A stretch of DNA of 26,634 nucleotides, from NCBI GenBank assembly GCA_937915285.1, contig CALDNG010000040.1, forward strand, positions 1 through 26,634, written 5' to 3'. Position numbers and translations under genes: made by a program. The notes beneath the pieces were generated by a model. It did no database searches, was not told the DNA's origin, and was given only the letters and a program-made list of their open reading frames with translations. Below are positions 1 to 8,346 of this stretch, in pieces. Numbering within the stretch: the first letter of the stretch is position 1; every line of letters begins with the position of its first letter. The DNA is from an uncultured Desulfomonile sp. Lineage in GTDB: Bacteria; Desulfobacterota; Desulfomonilia; Desulfomonilales; Desulfomonilaceae.

Positions 1-936
1 CCCCATGGTCCTGAAGATCAGGACGCCTGCTGCGTCAGCCATATCCACGGTCTGGCGGACATCGAGTTTTTTGAAGCCTTCAGCCATAGAGATGGCCTGC
101 GCCAGGTTTACTGTCGTTTCGTAAGTATATACCCCGGCTTTTTGAACATCACCCATCACAAAAACGCGCCGTGGGCTCAATTTCTTGAGGATGCACGTAA
201 CCTCGGTGGAGATGCCCATCTTCTGGTATTCCTGTTCGAGTTCATCCTTAACCTGTTCAAGGGTTTTACCCGTTACGTGAATCTTGGGTATGAATGGCAC
301 ACAAATGTTGCCGTCAGTCGGAACTAGAAATTCCTTGAAGGGTCCATTGACATTCATGGTTTTCAGCGTCCGCTTCCGGCTCTCAGCCGTTTGATTAAAC
401 TCTTCCAGCCTGATCAATATGTGAGGCTTGGTGACATACTCCCTATACTTTTCCTTCACGCGGTTTATGGCCTGGTCAAGGGTTAGGCCACCTACCTTGA
501 CTTTTTCAACCACCGGCAGATAGATGTCTCCACTCGAATCAACACGAACATTCACATCAAATTGTGGATCAAACACATGTGAAACGTTCAGTTTATCATC
601 CGGCTTAATTTTGTAGTTCGCAGATGGGAATTCCTCAAGCACCTGATAAAGTATCTCCAGAATGTCTCCCGGATTCAAAACCGAGTTTACCTTGACGGCG
701 GTGGGAAATTTAACTTGTTCAACGCGATATCCAGAAAGGCTTGAAACCAGTTGTTTCTGTATGGCCGCCAGTTGCGGATTTCCATGCCCAGGCATGGGCG
801 GTGGAGCTACTGCGCAGGCGCTGGCTTTCTGGCCAAAGATGGAAGGCCATGGGAACGTGCAGCCTTGAAGGCTCAAAAGCGCTACCATCAAGAGCAGACA
901 CTTCAGAATATTTATCCTTCGGACAAACCACTGCAC
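1..936 (-). CDS. Wza-type polysaccharide export outer-membrane lipoprotein (partial, C-terminus beyond left edge)
   Basis: Forms the outer-membrane/periplasmic channel through which the finished polysaccharide leaves the cell (family knowledge). The frame is open from a GTG at 936 to base 1 (312 codons) with no stop, so the 3' end is outside the window. The GTG has GGAG about 9 nt upstream and gives a basic, hydrophobic lipoprotein signal ending in LQGC, with Cys26 as the lipidated residue. An ATG at 888 would remove the positively charged part. Residues about 111-180 match a Poly_export (PF02563) unit (DSSGDIYLPVVEKVKVGGLT). Residues about 197-250 look like a second, related unit (PTDGNICVPF..VTGKTLEQV). 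From about 255 an SLBB-type segment begins (RRVFVMGDVQKAGVYTY). It is the last gene of the minus-strand block and has its own promoter. The family call is firm. Whether it serves EPS or capsule is not shown. Confidence 0.9.
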   Translation of the reverse strand, partial: MQWFVRRINILKCLLLMVALLSLQGCTFPWPSIFGQKASACAVAPPPMPGHGNPQLAAIQKQLVSSLSGYRVEQVKFPTAVKVNSVLNPGDILEILYQVLEEFPSANYKIKPDDKLNVSHVFDPQFDVNVRVDSSGDIYLPVVEKVKVGGLTLDQAINRVKEKYREYVTKPHILIRLEEFNQTAESRKRTLKTMNVNGPFKEFLVPTDGNICVPFIPKIHVTGKTLEQVKDELEQEYQKMGISTEVTCILKKLSPRRVFVMGDVQKAGVYTYETTVNLAQAISMAEGFKKLDVRQTVDMADAAGVLIFRTMG

Positions 937-994
937 GGCAAAAATCTCCAGAGATTTAAAATAATCTTTTTAGTAACTAGAGAAAATCATCCGT

Positions 995-1024
995 ATAATA
1001 ACATTGTTATGTATGTTATGTCAA
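995..1024 (-). promoter_or_regulatory. Sigma70-type promoter of the Wza-type gene
   Basis: On the minus strand TTGACA (1024-1019) is followed after 18 nt by TATTAT (1000-995). The -35 box is perfect and the -10 box has one mismatch. It lies in the 106-nt gap between the glycosidase-like gene and the export gene and would give a leader of about 50 nt to the GTG at 936. It implies the export lipoprotein can be expressed apart from the genes upstream of it. Confidence 0.6.
998..1010. repeat. Perfect inverted repeat ATAACATTGTTAT inside the export-gene promoter
   Basis: ATAACA-T-TGTTAT is a perfect palindrome with 6-bp arms. It sits in the spacer and overlaps the first bases of the -10 box. A further half-site TGTTATG follows at 1014-1020, giving TGTTATG-TA-TGTTATG in the same direction up to the -35 box. 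The position fits an operator where a bound repressor would block RNA polymerase. The binding protein is unknown. Confidence 0.4.
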
Positions 1025-1042
1025 TGAAAGAATTATGTATTG

Positions 1043-2623
1043 TCAAGGGGTTGCATGAACATCCGGAAAGGGCGTCAACACTCTCGTTCCATCTCTGGTG
1101 AGCTGGACAAAGCTTATAAACTCATCACCGTCATCGTTGGAATCTATAACTATATCTATGGGGGAGCCTTTTGCAAAACCTTCCAGGGTAAACTCCACCT
1201 TGAGCCACTTAGAGGTGTTGTTTTTTTTGACTACTCCGCCTCGAGCAATTGTTTTGCCTGCAGAATACATGGGGAACCAGGTGTCGTGGCCGACATCAGC
1301 GTAAAAAACTGTGAGGGTGGGGTTTTTGCCGGTGTCAAAGTCTTGGGCTATCTTGAATAACATGTGGCGCTGATTCGTTGCGCCGTTGGTTTTTCTGCAT
1401 GGCAGACCGTTGAGTTCTTCAATAGCGGTCGTATTTGACCCCAGTTTTTGGGTGGCCCCATCAGAAAGTAAGACGTTTGCATCCTGAGTTTCGACAAGTT
1501 CCATCCCAAAATCGTAATTCTTTTTTCCTGTCCTGAGTGAATCGGCGGGAAATGTCTGTCTGAGCATGCTCCATACAGCGTCGGAGTTGTTTGGAGAGTG
1601 TCCGAGGAAATGTCGAGTAAATTCAAACACCGGAGCAAGGGACGGGTCTTCCAGCAGTGATGTGTGTATAAAAATAAATGAAGCCCGCTCACTCAGGGCA
1701 TTGAGGCACGAAAGTCTTGCGTCTACCTTATCGCTGGTCAATTCAAAATAGAGGGGGACCCTGGACCTGTATTGTCTCATGATTCCTATCGCCGAGTGTT
1801 CGTCAGGTTTGTCCATAAGTCCCCATAGGTATGAATTGTCAGGAGAAAGTCCATTGAACTGCAAGCCTATGTCGTTGGACGCGGCGTATTCGGCTACTTG
1901 CGTCATGGGAGCGGTTTGGCGGTTCCCCGGAAATTCCTGTGACATTATCATGACAATCAAAGGGGTTTTTTTGAAACTATCTCGATAAATATCAATGATT
2001 TTTCGACAGGTGTCCGTCCAGATATCATTTGAGAAACCTTTCTCCATCCACTCCCGTCCCCCCAGGAGCATCTCTCCGTAAGTTCCTACGCCCATCTGAA
2101 CGGCTGCCAGATGAGGATCCCCATCGAAATGTTCACCAATTTTTTTTACCAAGGCGCCAAGACTCTGCAGGTAGACGGGATGCCAGTAAAGTGGCACGGA
2201 GCGAAGTCGCCCATCAATATTTTCCATCACCCTGGGAACCCCGAGACGATACAGCCAAACAGGACTATGATCGGCTGTCACAATGCGCAGGATGAAACGC
2301 TTCCCCTCCTGTTGCGCCCTATTCCTGATGCGCCTTATGGGTTCTAAGTCAAAATCTCCCTGCTGACGTTCAAGGACATTCCAGTGAAGATATGCTACCA
2401 CACCATCAACATAGGGAAGATTGACAATTCTATCGTTCGACCTCCAGACAGCATACTGAAAGAGACCGGAGTCTGAACTCGCCGCAGTAGAAAAGCAAAA
2501 AACCATGGCAAGTGAAAGAAACATTAGGCGATTTGAAAGATTGCGGCCAGTAGGTTTCCGGTATTTCCTGGGGAATCCGTTTATGTCAGATAGTGGTAAC
2601 GGTTTGTCATTTCTAGGTTTCAT
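1043..2623 (-). CDS. Secreted glycosidase-like protein, probable TIM-barrel (GH clan A-like)
   Basis: 526 aa. After a hydrophilic N-terminus, residues about 33-48 form a hydrophobic signal or anchor (LMFLSLAMVFCFSTAA), so the protein is exported. The next 250 residues read like a (beta/alpha)8 glycosidase: VDGVVAYLHWNVLERQQGDF resembles the strand-2 region of GH42/GH-A enzymes. Glu184 in VGTYGEM lies where the acid/base follows strand 4, and Glu294 in LYFEL lies where the nucleophile follows strand 7. The last 130 residues look like a beta-sandwich. ATG 2623 overlaps the upstream GT4 gene by 11 nt, and no strong ribosome site is visible. An internal ATG at 2524, just before the hydrophobic stretch, is possible. 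A hydrolase inside a Wzx/Wzy-type locus often trims or releases the polymer. I do not recognise a specific family, and the catalytic assignment is inference. Confidence 0.6.
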   Translation of the reverse strand: MKPRNDKPLPLSDINGFPRKYRKPTGRNLSNRLMFLSLAMVFCFSTAASSDSGLFQYAVWRSNDRIVNLPYVDGVVAYLHWNVLERQQGDFDLEPIRRIRNRAQQEGKRFILRIVTADHSPVWLYRLGVPRVMENIDGRLRSVPLYWHPVYLQSLGALVKKIGEHFDGDPHLAAVQMGVGTYGEMLLGGREWMEKGFSNDIWTDTCRKIIDIYRDSFKKTPLIVMIMSQEFPGNRQTAPMTQVAEYAASNDIGLQFNGLSPDNSYLWGLMDKPDEHSAIGIMRQYRSRVPLYFELTSDKVDARLSCLNALSERASFIFIHTSLLEDPSLAPVFEFTRHFLGHSPNNSDAVWSMLRQTFPADSLRTGKKNYDFGMELVETQDANVLLSDGATQKLGSNTTAIEELNGLPCRKTNGATNQRHMLFKIAQDFDTGKNPTLTVFYADVGHDTWFPMYSAGKTIARGGVVKKNNTSKWLKVEFTLEGFAKGSPIDIVIDSNDDGDEFISFVQLTRDGTRVLTPFPDVHATP

Positions 2624-3800
2624 TTTTCAAAATAAGGTCATAAACGCGCTCAATGGCCCGTTGGGTTTTTAGTGGGCTGAAAATTTCAGTTACGCGCTTA
2701 CGCGCATTAGCGCCTAGTTCCATTCTAAGTAATGGCGCCTCAATCAGGCTTATGATCGCATCAGCGAGTGATTCACCGGTCATGTCTTCAACCATGAGCC
2801 CGCTCACTCCGTTTTCGATAGCCTCTGGAATCCCTCCAACCGGAAAAGCCACCACGGGTCGTGAGCATGCCATACCCTCCAAGACGGTGTTGGGGAATGG
2901 GTCGGGTTTTATCGACGGGACAACAACTATGTCACAAGTGGACATCAAAATATTTATGTCATTCCTGAATCCGGTGAAAATAAGGCTATCTGTCATGTTC
3001 GTCCGGGATACCATTGTCTTGAGTCTGGCTTCGAATTGCTTTTCTTCCTGACTCCAGGATTCTCCAACCACCAGCCAGCGAGTGTCCTGGTAGCGACGGT
3101 TCACAGAGATGGCTGCCTCAACAAACTGTTCATGGCCCTTCCATGAGGTGATTCTGCCAAATATCCCCACGACTACATTTCTGTCATCCCATCCGAAGGA
3201 TTTCCTCGTTTGGGCTGCCTCTTCAGACATGTATCGAAATATTTCGCTGGAAATTCCGTCGTAGATTGTCCAGATATTTGTCTGATCCGAGAACTGTGAT
3301 CTACATGCGTTGGAAACGGAAATTATACCTGCCAAACCTGCCTGAGCCAAAAGGTCGTAAACTTTTATCCATATCCGTGATGGAAGTATGTCTCGTATGT
3401 GCCATATTGCGGGAGTATGAGCGATTCGCCCTGCCACGTATGCGGGAACCCTGGCCAGCAATGTGTTGGCGTGGATGAGATCGACGTCATATTGACGTAC
3501 TATGCGGCTCAATTTCCATGCCACCGAACCTATTCCAGCCGCATGGCCGATAGCCAGAAAGGGATTTGGAACTGAGCGGTTGAAAAGAATTGAGCGGTTT
3601 CTTTGGTAGTCCAGGAATGAAAGTGGGAAAACTGGGGTTTCACGGAGTTCGGCTTCCTCTGCAAGGGGACCATCCGGACATGCCAGCAGAGGCTTGAATC
3701 TGGAGCGGTCCAGATCATCGAGAATGCGAAGCAGACATCGTTCCGCGCCACTGATTTTGGAAGCATGGTTTACATATAGAACCGTAGTTTCAGGCTTCAC
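2613..3800 (-). CDS. GT4 family glycosyltransferase
   Basis: 395 aa, GT-B fold retaining glycosyltransferase. It would transfer a sugar from a nucleotide donor to the lipid-linked unit at the cytoplasmic face of the inner membrane. The N-terminal acceptor domain has the usual SGAERCLLRILDDL start. The C-terminal donor domain has GRITSWKGHEQFVEA (about 215-229) and PDPFPNTVLEGMACSRPVV (299-317). In the EX7E motif the first Glu is Asp300 and the second is Glu308, a variant common in GT4. The start is GTG at 3800, supported by GAGG 8 nt upstream. It overlaps the polymerase gene by 11 nt and the downstream glycosidase-like gene by 11 nt, so it is translated within a tightly coupled operon. Donor and acceptor sugars cannot be told from sequence. 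Confidence 0.92.
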   Translation of the reverse strand: MKPETTVLYVNHASKISGAERCLLRILDDLDRSRFKPLLACPDGPLAEEAELRETPVFPLSFLDYQRNRSILFNRSVPNPFLAIGHAAGIGSVAWKLSRIVRQYDVDLIHANTLLARVPAYVAGRIAHTPAIWHIRDILPSRIWIKVYDLLAQAGLAGIISVSNACRSQFSDQTNIWTIYDGISSEIFRYMSEEAAQTRKSFGWDDRNVVVGIFGRITSWKGHEQFVEAAISVNRRYQDTRWLVVGESWSQEEKQFEARLKTMVSRTNMTDSLIFTGFRNDINILMSTCDIVVVPSIKPDPFPNTVLEGMACSRPVVAFPVGGIPEAIENGVSGLMVEDMTGESLADAIISLIEAPLLRMELGANARKRVTEIFSPLKTQRAIERVYDLILKNET

Positions 3801-5292
3801 TTGTAACGCCTCGACCGTATTGATCGTTATTTTTCAGTATATTATCCATGACTACAACGACGGCCAACTCGAATCCCATCACCGGAGTCATCTGAAAGTG
3901 CCATAGAGTCGGCTGAATCAGTCCTGTAAACGCGAAAGTCGGCAAGGTTGCCAATATTCCCAAGGCCAGTCCCCTAAAAACAGGGTTGCTATCGTTTCTG
4001 ACAATTTTTAGGGCCAGGACGGAGCCACGGTATATGATGAATATCAGAAGAAACGTGCCCAGCAACCCAAGTTTGAATAGATAGAAAAGCCAACTGCTAT
4101 GTATGTATGTAGGATCATGCTTCAGCACAGTGACCCATTTGGGGTCATTTGACCATTTCGCTCCGAGGGTATTCCCTATTATGGGACGATTTTCTATTTT
4201 TGGCCAGATAGCGTCCTTTTCCATCCGCCTTCGTTCCATCGACTGGTCCACGTCGGTCTGGGCCTTGTATATGCCTGAAAACCTTTCAAGTATTGGATCA
4301 ATGATTTTTTTCTCACCGGCTTCTGTCTGGGCCAGCGCAAAGATGGCTATGGCCAGAAAGATGACCCCTACGAACCCGGAGAACAAAATTTTAATCCTTT
4401 TAAGACCTGGGGCCATGACCAAAATAGGAATCATGCCGACAAACAAAGCTATAACCTGAGTGCGTCCCTGTATCAGGAGCAGGTTTAGCGCAAGCAAGGC
4501 GCAAAGGCAAATGAGATATATTTTATTGCGCTGGTCTTTAAGGAAGATTAAAAGTCCCATTGCCATAAAAAGCAGTGAGAGCACGAGATCGGCTGAAACA
4601 AAGGTGAATCGGGGTAGAACTGATTGTCCGGGATCGACTTGGCCCATGGTGTAATACTCGATGGCTTTTCGGCCCTGAACAAATATCAGGAATCCAAGCG
4701 CAAATGTGGCCAGATAAGCCCACAGGAAACCCTTCATAACCAGGATGAGATCTTTTTCATTTCGCACCAGGAATATGACCAGGAAAAACATCGCGGACAT
4801 GTAAAGGACCGGACGGAATTCTATAAGACTCTTTTTGACCTCATTACCCAATGAAACCCCCATAGCCAGGCTCAAGACGGACCATATCAACAGTAAAGCT
4901 ATAGGTGTTCCAATTCTGTTCGGGGTGTAATAGGAATCCTTGTCCATGGTCCACTTCCATATTGCGCAGAGCGAAAGCAGGGCAAACATAAGGTCCGTAG
5001 CGCTAATAGTCCCGCCTGTCACCGGTAATGTTAACCCTATGCGCTGGGTGCGATCGAAAATGAACAAGACGTTGATAACCAGGAAAATGCTGATTAGACC
5101 GTAAAGCGGCCGAGCCAGAACAATGGCTGCCAGCGGGAATGCGAGAATCGATCCGAAACCTGAAAGGGACTGTGTTCCGACCAGAAGTCCACCAAGCACT
5201 GAGACTACTGCAGCCAGAACCTTTGGAAACTGTGAAGTGCTCGCCCAGTTTGAGGAATAATCAGATAGTTGGCTGGTTCCGTTCATCCACAT
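3790..5292 (-). CDS. O-antigen ligase/Wzy-type polysaccharide polymerase, integral membrane
   Basis: 500 aa with about a dozen hydrophobic segments over most of its length and one large loop at about 335-415. The loop and what follows carry the Wzy_C/PF04932 pattern: ERRRMEKDAIWPKIENRP, then IIGNTLGAKW, then THSS-type YIHSSWLFYLFKLGLLG before the last membrane segments. This family polymerises undecaprenyl-linked repeat units in the periplasm (Wzy) or ligates them to lipid A core (WaaL). Next to Wzx, Wzz and a Wza-type protein, a polymerase is the likelier role. ATG 5292 is used here. A second ATG at 5286 would give an ATGA overlap with the upstream stop and has GAG 8 nt before it, so it may be the real start. 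Confidence 0.88.
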   Translation of the reverse strand: MWMNGTSQLSDYSSNWASTSQFPKVLAAVVSVLGGLLVGTQSLSGFGSILAFPLAAIVLARPLYGLISIFLVINVLFIFDRTQRIGLTLPVTGGTISATDLMFALLSLCAIWKWTMDKDSYYTPNRIGTPIALLLIWSVLSLAMGVSLGNEVKKSLIEFRPVLYMSAMFFLVIFLVRNEKDLILVMKGFLWAYLATFALGFLIFVQGRKAIEYYTMGQVDPGQSVLPRFTFVSADLVLSLLFMAMGLLIFLKDQRNKIYLICLCALLALNLLLIQGRTQVIALFVGMIPILVMAPGLKRIKILFSGFVGVIFLAIAIFALAQTEAGEKKIIDPILERFSGIYKAQTDVDQSMERRRMEKDAIWPKIENRPIIGNTLGAKWSNDPKWVTVLKHDPTYIHSSWLFYLFKLGLLGTFLLIFIIYRGSVLALKIVRNDSNPVFRGLALGILATLPTFAFTGLIQPTLWHFQMTPVMGFELAVVVVMDNILKNNDQYGRGVTSEA

Positions 5293-6416
5293 AACTCGAG
5301 ATAAAGTTCTTCATATTTCTTGACCATAGTCTCAATACTGAACTTGTCAACCGCCTTCAATCTAGCTTGTCGCCCGAGTTCACGCAACAGGGATGGGTCT
5401 CCCAAAACCCGTCCCATCGCAGATGACAACTCCTCACTATTGTCGGGTTCTACAAGAATTCCTTCCACTCCATCTGTAATCAGCTCCGTAAGACCGTCCA
5501 CCTTTGTCGCCACAATAGGCAAGGCCATGGACATTGCCTCGATCACAGCTATTCCCAACCCTTCGAAAATGGAGGGGTGAACAAACAGGTCCAGGACAGA
5601 AAGGAATTCTCGCACTTTCCTTATCGGTCCCAGGAAAGAAACTCTTTCTGTCAGTTTGAGTTCAATCACCAGTTGTTCCAGTGTAGCTCTCTCTTCCCCA
5701 TCTCCGGCGATAAGGAGTTGCGCGTCAGGATAGTCTGTGAGTAAAAGGGAAAAAGCTTTCAAGAGATTCACGTGTCCTTTTTGCCTTGTCAAACGAGCTG
5801 CGATTCCTATGACCGGAGAACCGTTTACACCGAATTCCGCGGAAAAAATTTTTTGCTGACTTTGGTCGAACACTTCGGGATTGAAGAAATTGGTGTCAAC
5901 GCCGTTATAAATTACATGTGGGGTTCTGTTTTGTGCAGCTATGGCTTTTGACACCGCCACCGTTTGGTCAAGTATTACCGGCAACAGGACACCCCAGATC
6001 CTGTCCTTTTTGCCCGGTTTGACCCCCGGTTCAGAGACATTGTGTCTGGTTCGGATTATCCGGCTGATTCCAGCCATATAGGCTGCCATTGCCCCGAAGC
6101 GGCTGGCGTGAAAGAGATGAACGTGAACAATGTCAGGCTTGAGTCTCTTGATTAGCCTGGAAAGGCGCCACATTTCCCGCAGGGTTAGTTCGCCACCTTC
6201 CACAGGGAAAATGGAACAGGGGATGCCGGCCTGTATGAATTCGGGCAACATCTGTTCTTCTCGATGGAAATAGATTATTTCAGGCCTGAATTTACTTCGG
6301 TCAAGGCCCTTGCATAGATCGAGAAGATGACGCTCGGCTCCACCAATCCGGAAACCATAAATAAGGTAAAGGATGAAAATCTTGTGACCCTGATAGGTGT
6401 AAACGGCATCGGACAT
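5283..6416 (-). CDS. GT4 family glycosyltransferase
   Basis: 377 aa GT-B enzyme. The N-terminal domain begins ILYLIYGFRIGGAERHLLDL, the standard GT4 glycine-rich loop. The donor domain has GIAARLTRQKGHVNLLKAF (204-222) and a full EX7E motif, Glu285 to Glu293, in FEGLGIAVIEAMSMALP. The start chosen is ATG 6416, which overlaps the stop of the flippase gene as TGATG and has AGGGAG 6 nt upstream. A TTG one codon earlier (6419) has no advantage. The gene overlaps the polymerase gene at its 3' end. It would act on the lipid-linked repeat unit in the cytoplasm, with unknown sugar specificity. Confidence 0.93.
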   Translation of the reverse strand: MSDAVYTYQGHKIFILYLIYGFRIGGAERHLLDLCKGLDRSKFRPEIIYFHREEQMLPEFIQAGIPCSIFPVEGGELTLREMWRLSRLIKRLKPDIVHVHLFHASRFGAMAAYMAGISRIIRTRHNVSEPGVKPGKKDRIWGVLLPVILDQTVAVSKAIAAQNRTPHVIYNGVDTNFFNPEVFDQSQQKIFSAEFGVNGSPVIGIAARLTRQKGHVNLLKAFSLLLTDYPDAQLLIAGDGEERATLEQLVIELKLTERVSFLGPIRKVREFLSVLDLFVHPSIFEGLGIAVIEAMSMALPIVATKVDGLTELITDGVEGILVEPDNSEELSSAMGRVLGDPSLLRELGRQARLKAVDKFSIETMVKKYEELYLELCG

Positions 6417-8005
6417 CAATTGCTCCCTAAAATCCTGGCCAGGGGTTTAAGAGGAGTTTTGGCCATTAATTGGGCCAAGAGTCTTCTGTCTTCACCATCC
6501 AGGATTCCAGACCACAGTATCAGAGCTGCAGATATCAAACAGTAAAGTCCGCCAGTAACCGACAAAACTATTAGCGTCTGTAAAAAGCTTCCGTTAACTG
6601 GCCATAACCAGAAAGCCGGTATAACTGGCGCTACAGCAAGCACGCTCAGTATAAGAGCCTTGGCGGAGAAAGCCCAGGGGAAAGGAGCCCCGTAGAGTGT
6701 GCGGCATATTCTCACCCCTGCAAAAGCGGCGTACGCCCTGCTTGTGACACTTGCGACAGCGGCGCCCTGGATTCCAAAGAATGGTATTAACGCGAAATTC
6801 ATCGTTACATTTGTGATTGCTGAAATAACTCCGAGCCTGGCGTTGATCTGCGGCTTTCCAGAACTCATGAACAGCACACCGGCTGGCATTGCAGCCCAGG
6901 CGAGGATGAGAACGGACAGTATTCTTGCCGGAGTGGAGGCTTCAAGGTAGTCCGGGCCGAAAAGAAACCTCACCATGTACGGCGCCATTACAAATGAAAA
7001 GACGGCAGCCGGGAATGTAACCACGCACAACAGCCGGTAGCCTCGGTCAAGAATTCGGGATTCCTGGCCCTCATGTTTCTTTTCCAGAGAAGCAGAGAGG
7101 ATTGGGAAAAGGGCAGTCTCAAGGCCGCTGAACAGATACAGGAGGGAATGAACGAGAACCACTCCGGCGCTATATATCCCCACAAATTTGAGCGGCATGT
7201 AGTATCCGAGGATGATCACGTCCGCCGAATAATAGACGGTACTGGCTAGGGTGCTGAAAAAGACCGGTATCCCGAATGACGTCATGTCCTTGAGATCGGT
7301 GAACATAGAACCGAAAATATTGGGATCATGTTTGTGCCCCTGAGTGTATTTCTCAAGTACCCAGAAGCCCGGAATGATACCGGCAAGCATCGCAGCAGAC
7401 CAACCCCAGACAATACTGTCCAGGCCCCATCCCAAATAGATTAAGGCCGGAATCAACAACACCCGCAAGATGTTGGTCACCGATTCCGTGATCGAATAAA
7501 CCTTGAAGAATTCCGCGCTTATCAGGGCAGCCGATGACACCATCCCTATGCTGGACAGGAATATATACAGAAGGAATAGCCTGAAAAAGGGGACTGCCTC
7601 AGGAATCAGATCTTCCCTGATCTTGAAGATTTTCTGGAGCAGGAAAGGCATCGGGAAAAAAGTCAGCACAAAAAGGATGGCTGACATAACTATTACCGAT
7701 AGAACACCAACTATCGTAGCGGACCTGATTCGATCCTTGCGCTCGGAGGCCATGTGAAGGGACACCACCCTTGTGGTGGAACTTGCGGCAACCCCGCCCA
7801 CAAAGAAGGTTACGAACATGATGCCGAAAGATGATAACTCAATGGCGAGCTTGAAAAGACCAAACTGATCCACGGTGATCATCCTCACCAGGATCATTTG
7901 CAAAGCCATGCCGGAGGCACGGTTCATCAGAAGGGCCACTGTGGTAAACATTGTCCCAGTGGCTATTTGCGTGGTCAGAGATTTCTTGATCTCTTTGGAC
8001 TCCAT
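6416..8005 (-). CDS. Wzx-type polysaccharide flippase (MOP superfamily)
   Basis: 529 aa, hydrophobic throughout with about 14 predicted membrane segments. The N-terminus SLTTQIATGTMFTTVALLMN followed by LVRMITVDQFGLFKLAIEL is typical of RfbX/Polysacc_synt proteins, and the middle part IPVFFSTLASTVYYSADVII and LGYYMPLKFVGIYSAGV matches the second half-repeat of the family. It would flip the undecaprenyl-linked repeat unit to the periplasmic side. It is the first gene of the minus-strand block that ends with the Wza-type gene. Its ribosome site is weak (a G-rich stretch about 10 nt before ATG 8005). Confidence 0.92.
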   Translation of the reverse strand: MESKEIKKSLTTQIATGTMFTTVALLMNRASGMALQMILVRMITVDQFGLFKLAIELSSFGIMFVTFFVGGVAASSTTRVVSLHMASERKDRIRSATIVGVLSVIVMSAILFVLTFFPMPFLLQKIFKIREDLIPEAVPFFRLFLLYIFLSSIGMVSSAALISAEFFKVYSITESVTNILRVLLIPALIYLGWGLDSIVWGWSAAMLAGIIPGFWVLEKYTQGHKHDPNIFGSMFTDLKDMTSFGIPVFFSTLASTVYYSADVIILGYYMPLKFVGIYSAGVVLVHSLLYLFSGLETALFPILSASLEKKHEGQESRILDRGYRLLCVVTFPAAVFSFVMAPYMVRFLFGPDYLEASTPARILSVLILAWAAMPAGVLFMSSGKPQINARLGVISAITNVTMNFALIPFFGIQGAAVASVTSRAYAAFAGVRICRTLYGAPFPWAFSAKALILSVLAVAPVIPAFWLWPVNGSFLQTLIVLSVTGGLYCLISAALILWSGILDGEDRRLLAQLMAKTPLKPLARILGSN

Positions 8006-8035
8006 CTTGGAGAGCCCCGATCTCGGATGAATCGT

Positions 8036-8063
8036 TTAATAATCTTTTATAATTATCTCACAA
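8036..8063 (-). promoter_or_regulatory. Weak promoter candidate for the flippase operon
   Basis: On the minus strand TTGTGA (8063-8058), 16-nt spacer, TATTAA (8041-8036), 31 nt before ATG 8005. Matches are partial and the region is AT-rich, so other registers (for example TATAAA nearby) are possible. Confidence 0.3.
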
Positions 8064-8159
8064 TGTCCATTTATAACAAAGACAAATAAAATCTGAGTCC
8101 GGAACCGAATGTCTTTCCATCAGTGAAGAAATCCGCTGGAGTGTAAAATCCAATCGTAC

Positions 8160-8189
8160 TTGACATTTAGCCTTAATACAAATTATTAA
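8160..8189 (+). promoter_or_regulatory. Sigma70-type promoter of the kinase-like gene
   Basis: Perfect TTGACA at 8160-8165, then TATTAA at 8184-8189 after 18 nt (or TTATTA after 17). It points to the kinase-like gene at 8347 and leaves a leader of about 150 nt, long enough to hold regulation. Confidence 0.55.
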
Positions 8190-8346
8190 CTATATATCAG
8201 GCATTGTCTATCACTGACTGGAAGGCTGTTAACGCCAACCAGGTTGATGACAATCTGTAAGTCATGCAGGGCCTCAATTCGCATGACGGTGATCGGTAAA
8301 CTGTACCCACAATTCCAGTCCCTTCTTTTCGCCTGAAAGAATTGAC

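Larger units (their letters stand above)
8006..8346. promoter_or_regulatory. Divergent intergenic region between the flippase and the kinase-like gene
   Basis: 341 nt without a credible gene. It is AT-rich near the flippase gene and holds promoter candidates on both strands, listed separately. The stretch 8190-8346 would be an untranslated leader of about 150 nt in front of the kinase-like gene. An imperfect inverted repeat around GTTAAC lies at 8224-8236. No riboswitch class or terminator hairpin was recognised. Confidence 0.5.

Noticed and set aside
1041..1046. Second TTGACA on the minus strand just upstream of the export-gene promoter
   Set aside because: No -10-like hexamer lies at 16-18 nt, and it overlaps the stop of the glycosidase-like gene. 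The TTGACA at 1024-1019 has a matching -10 box.
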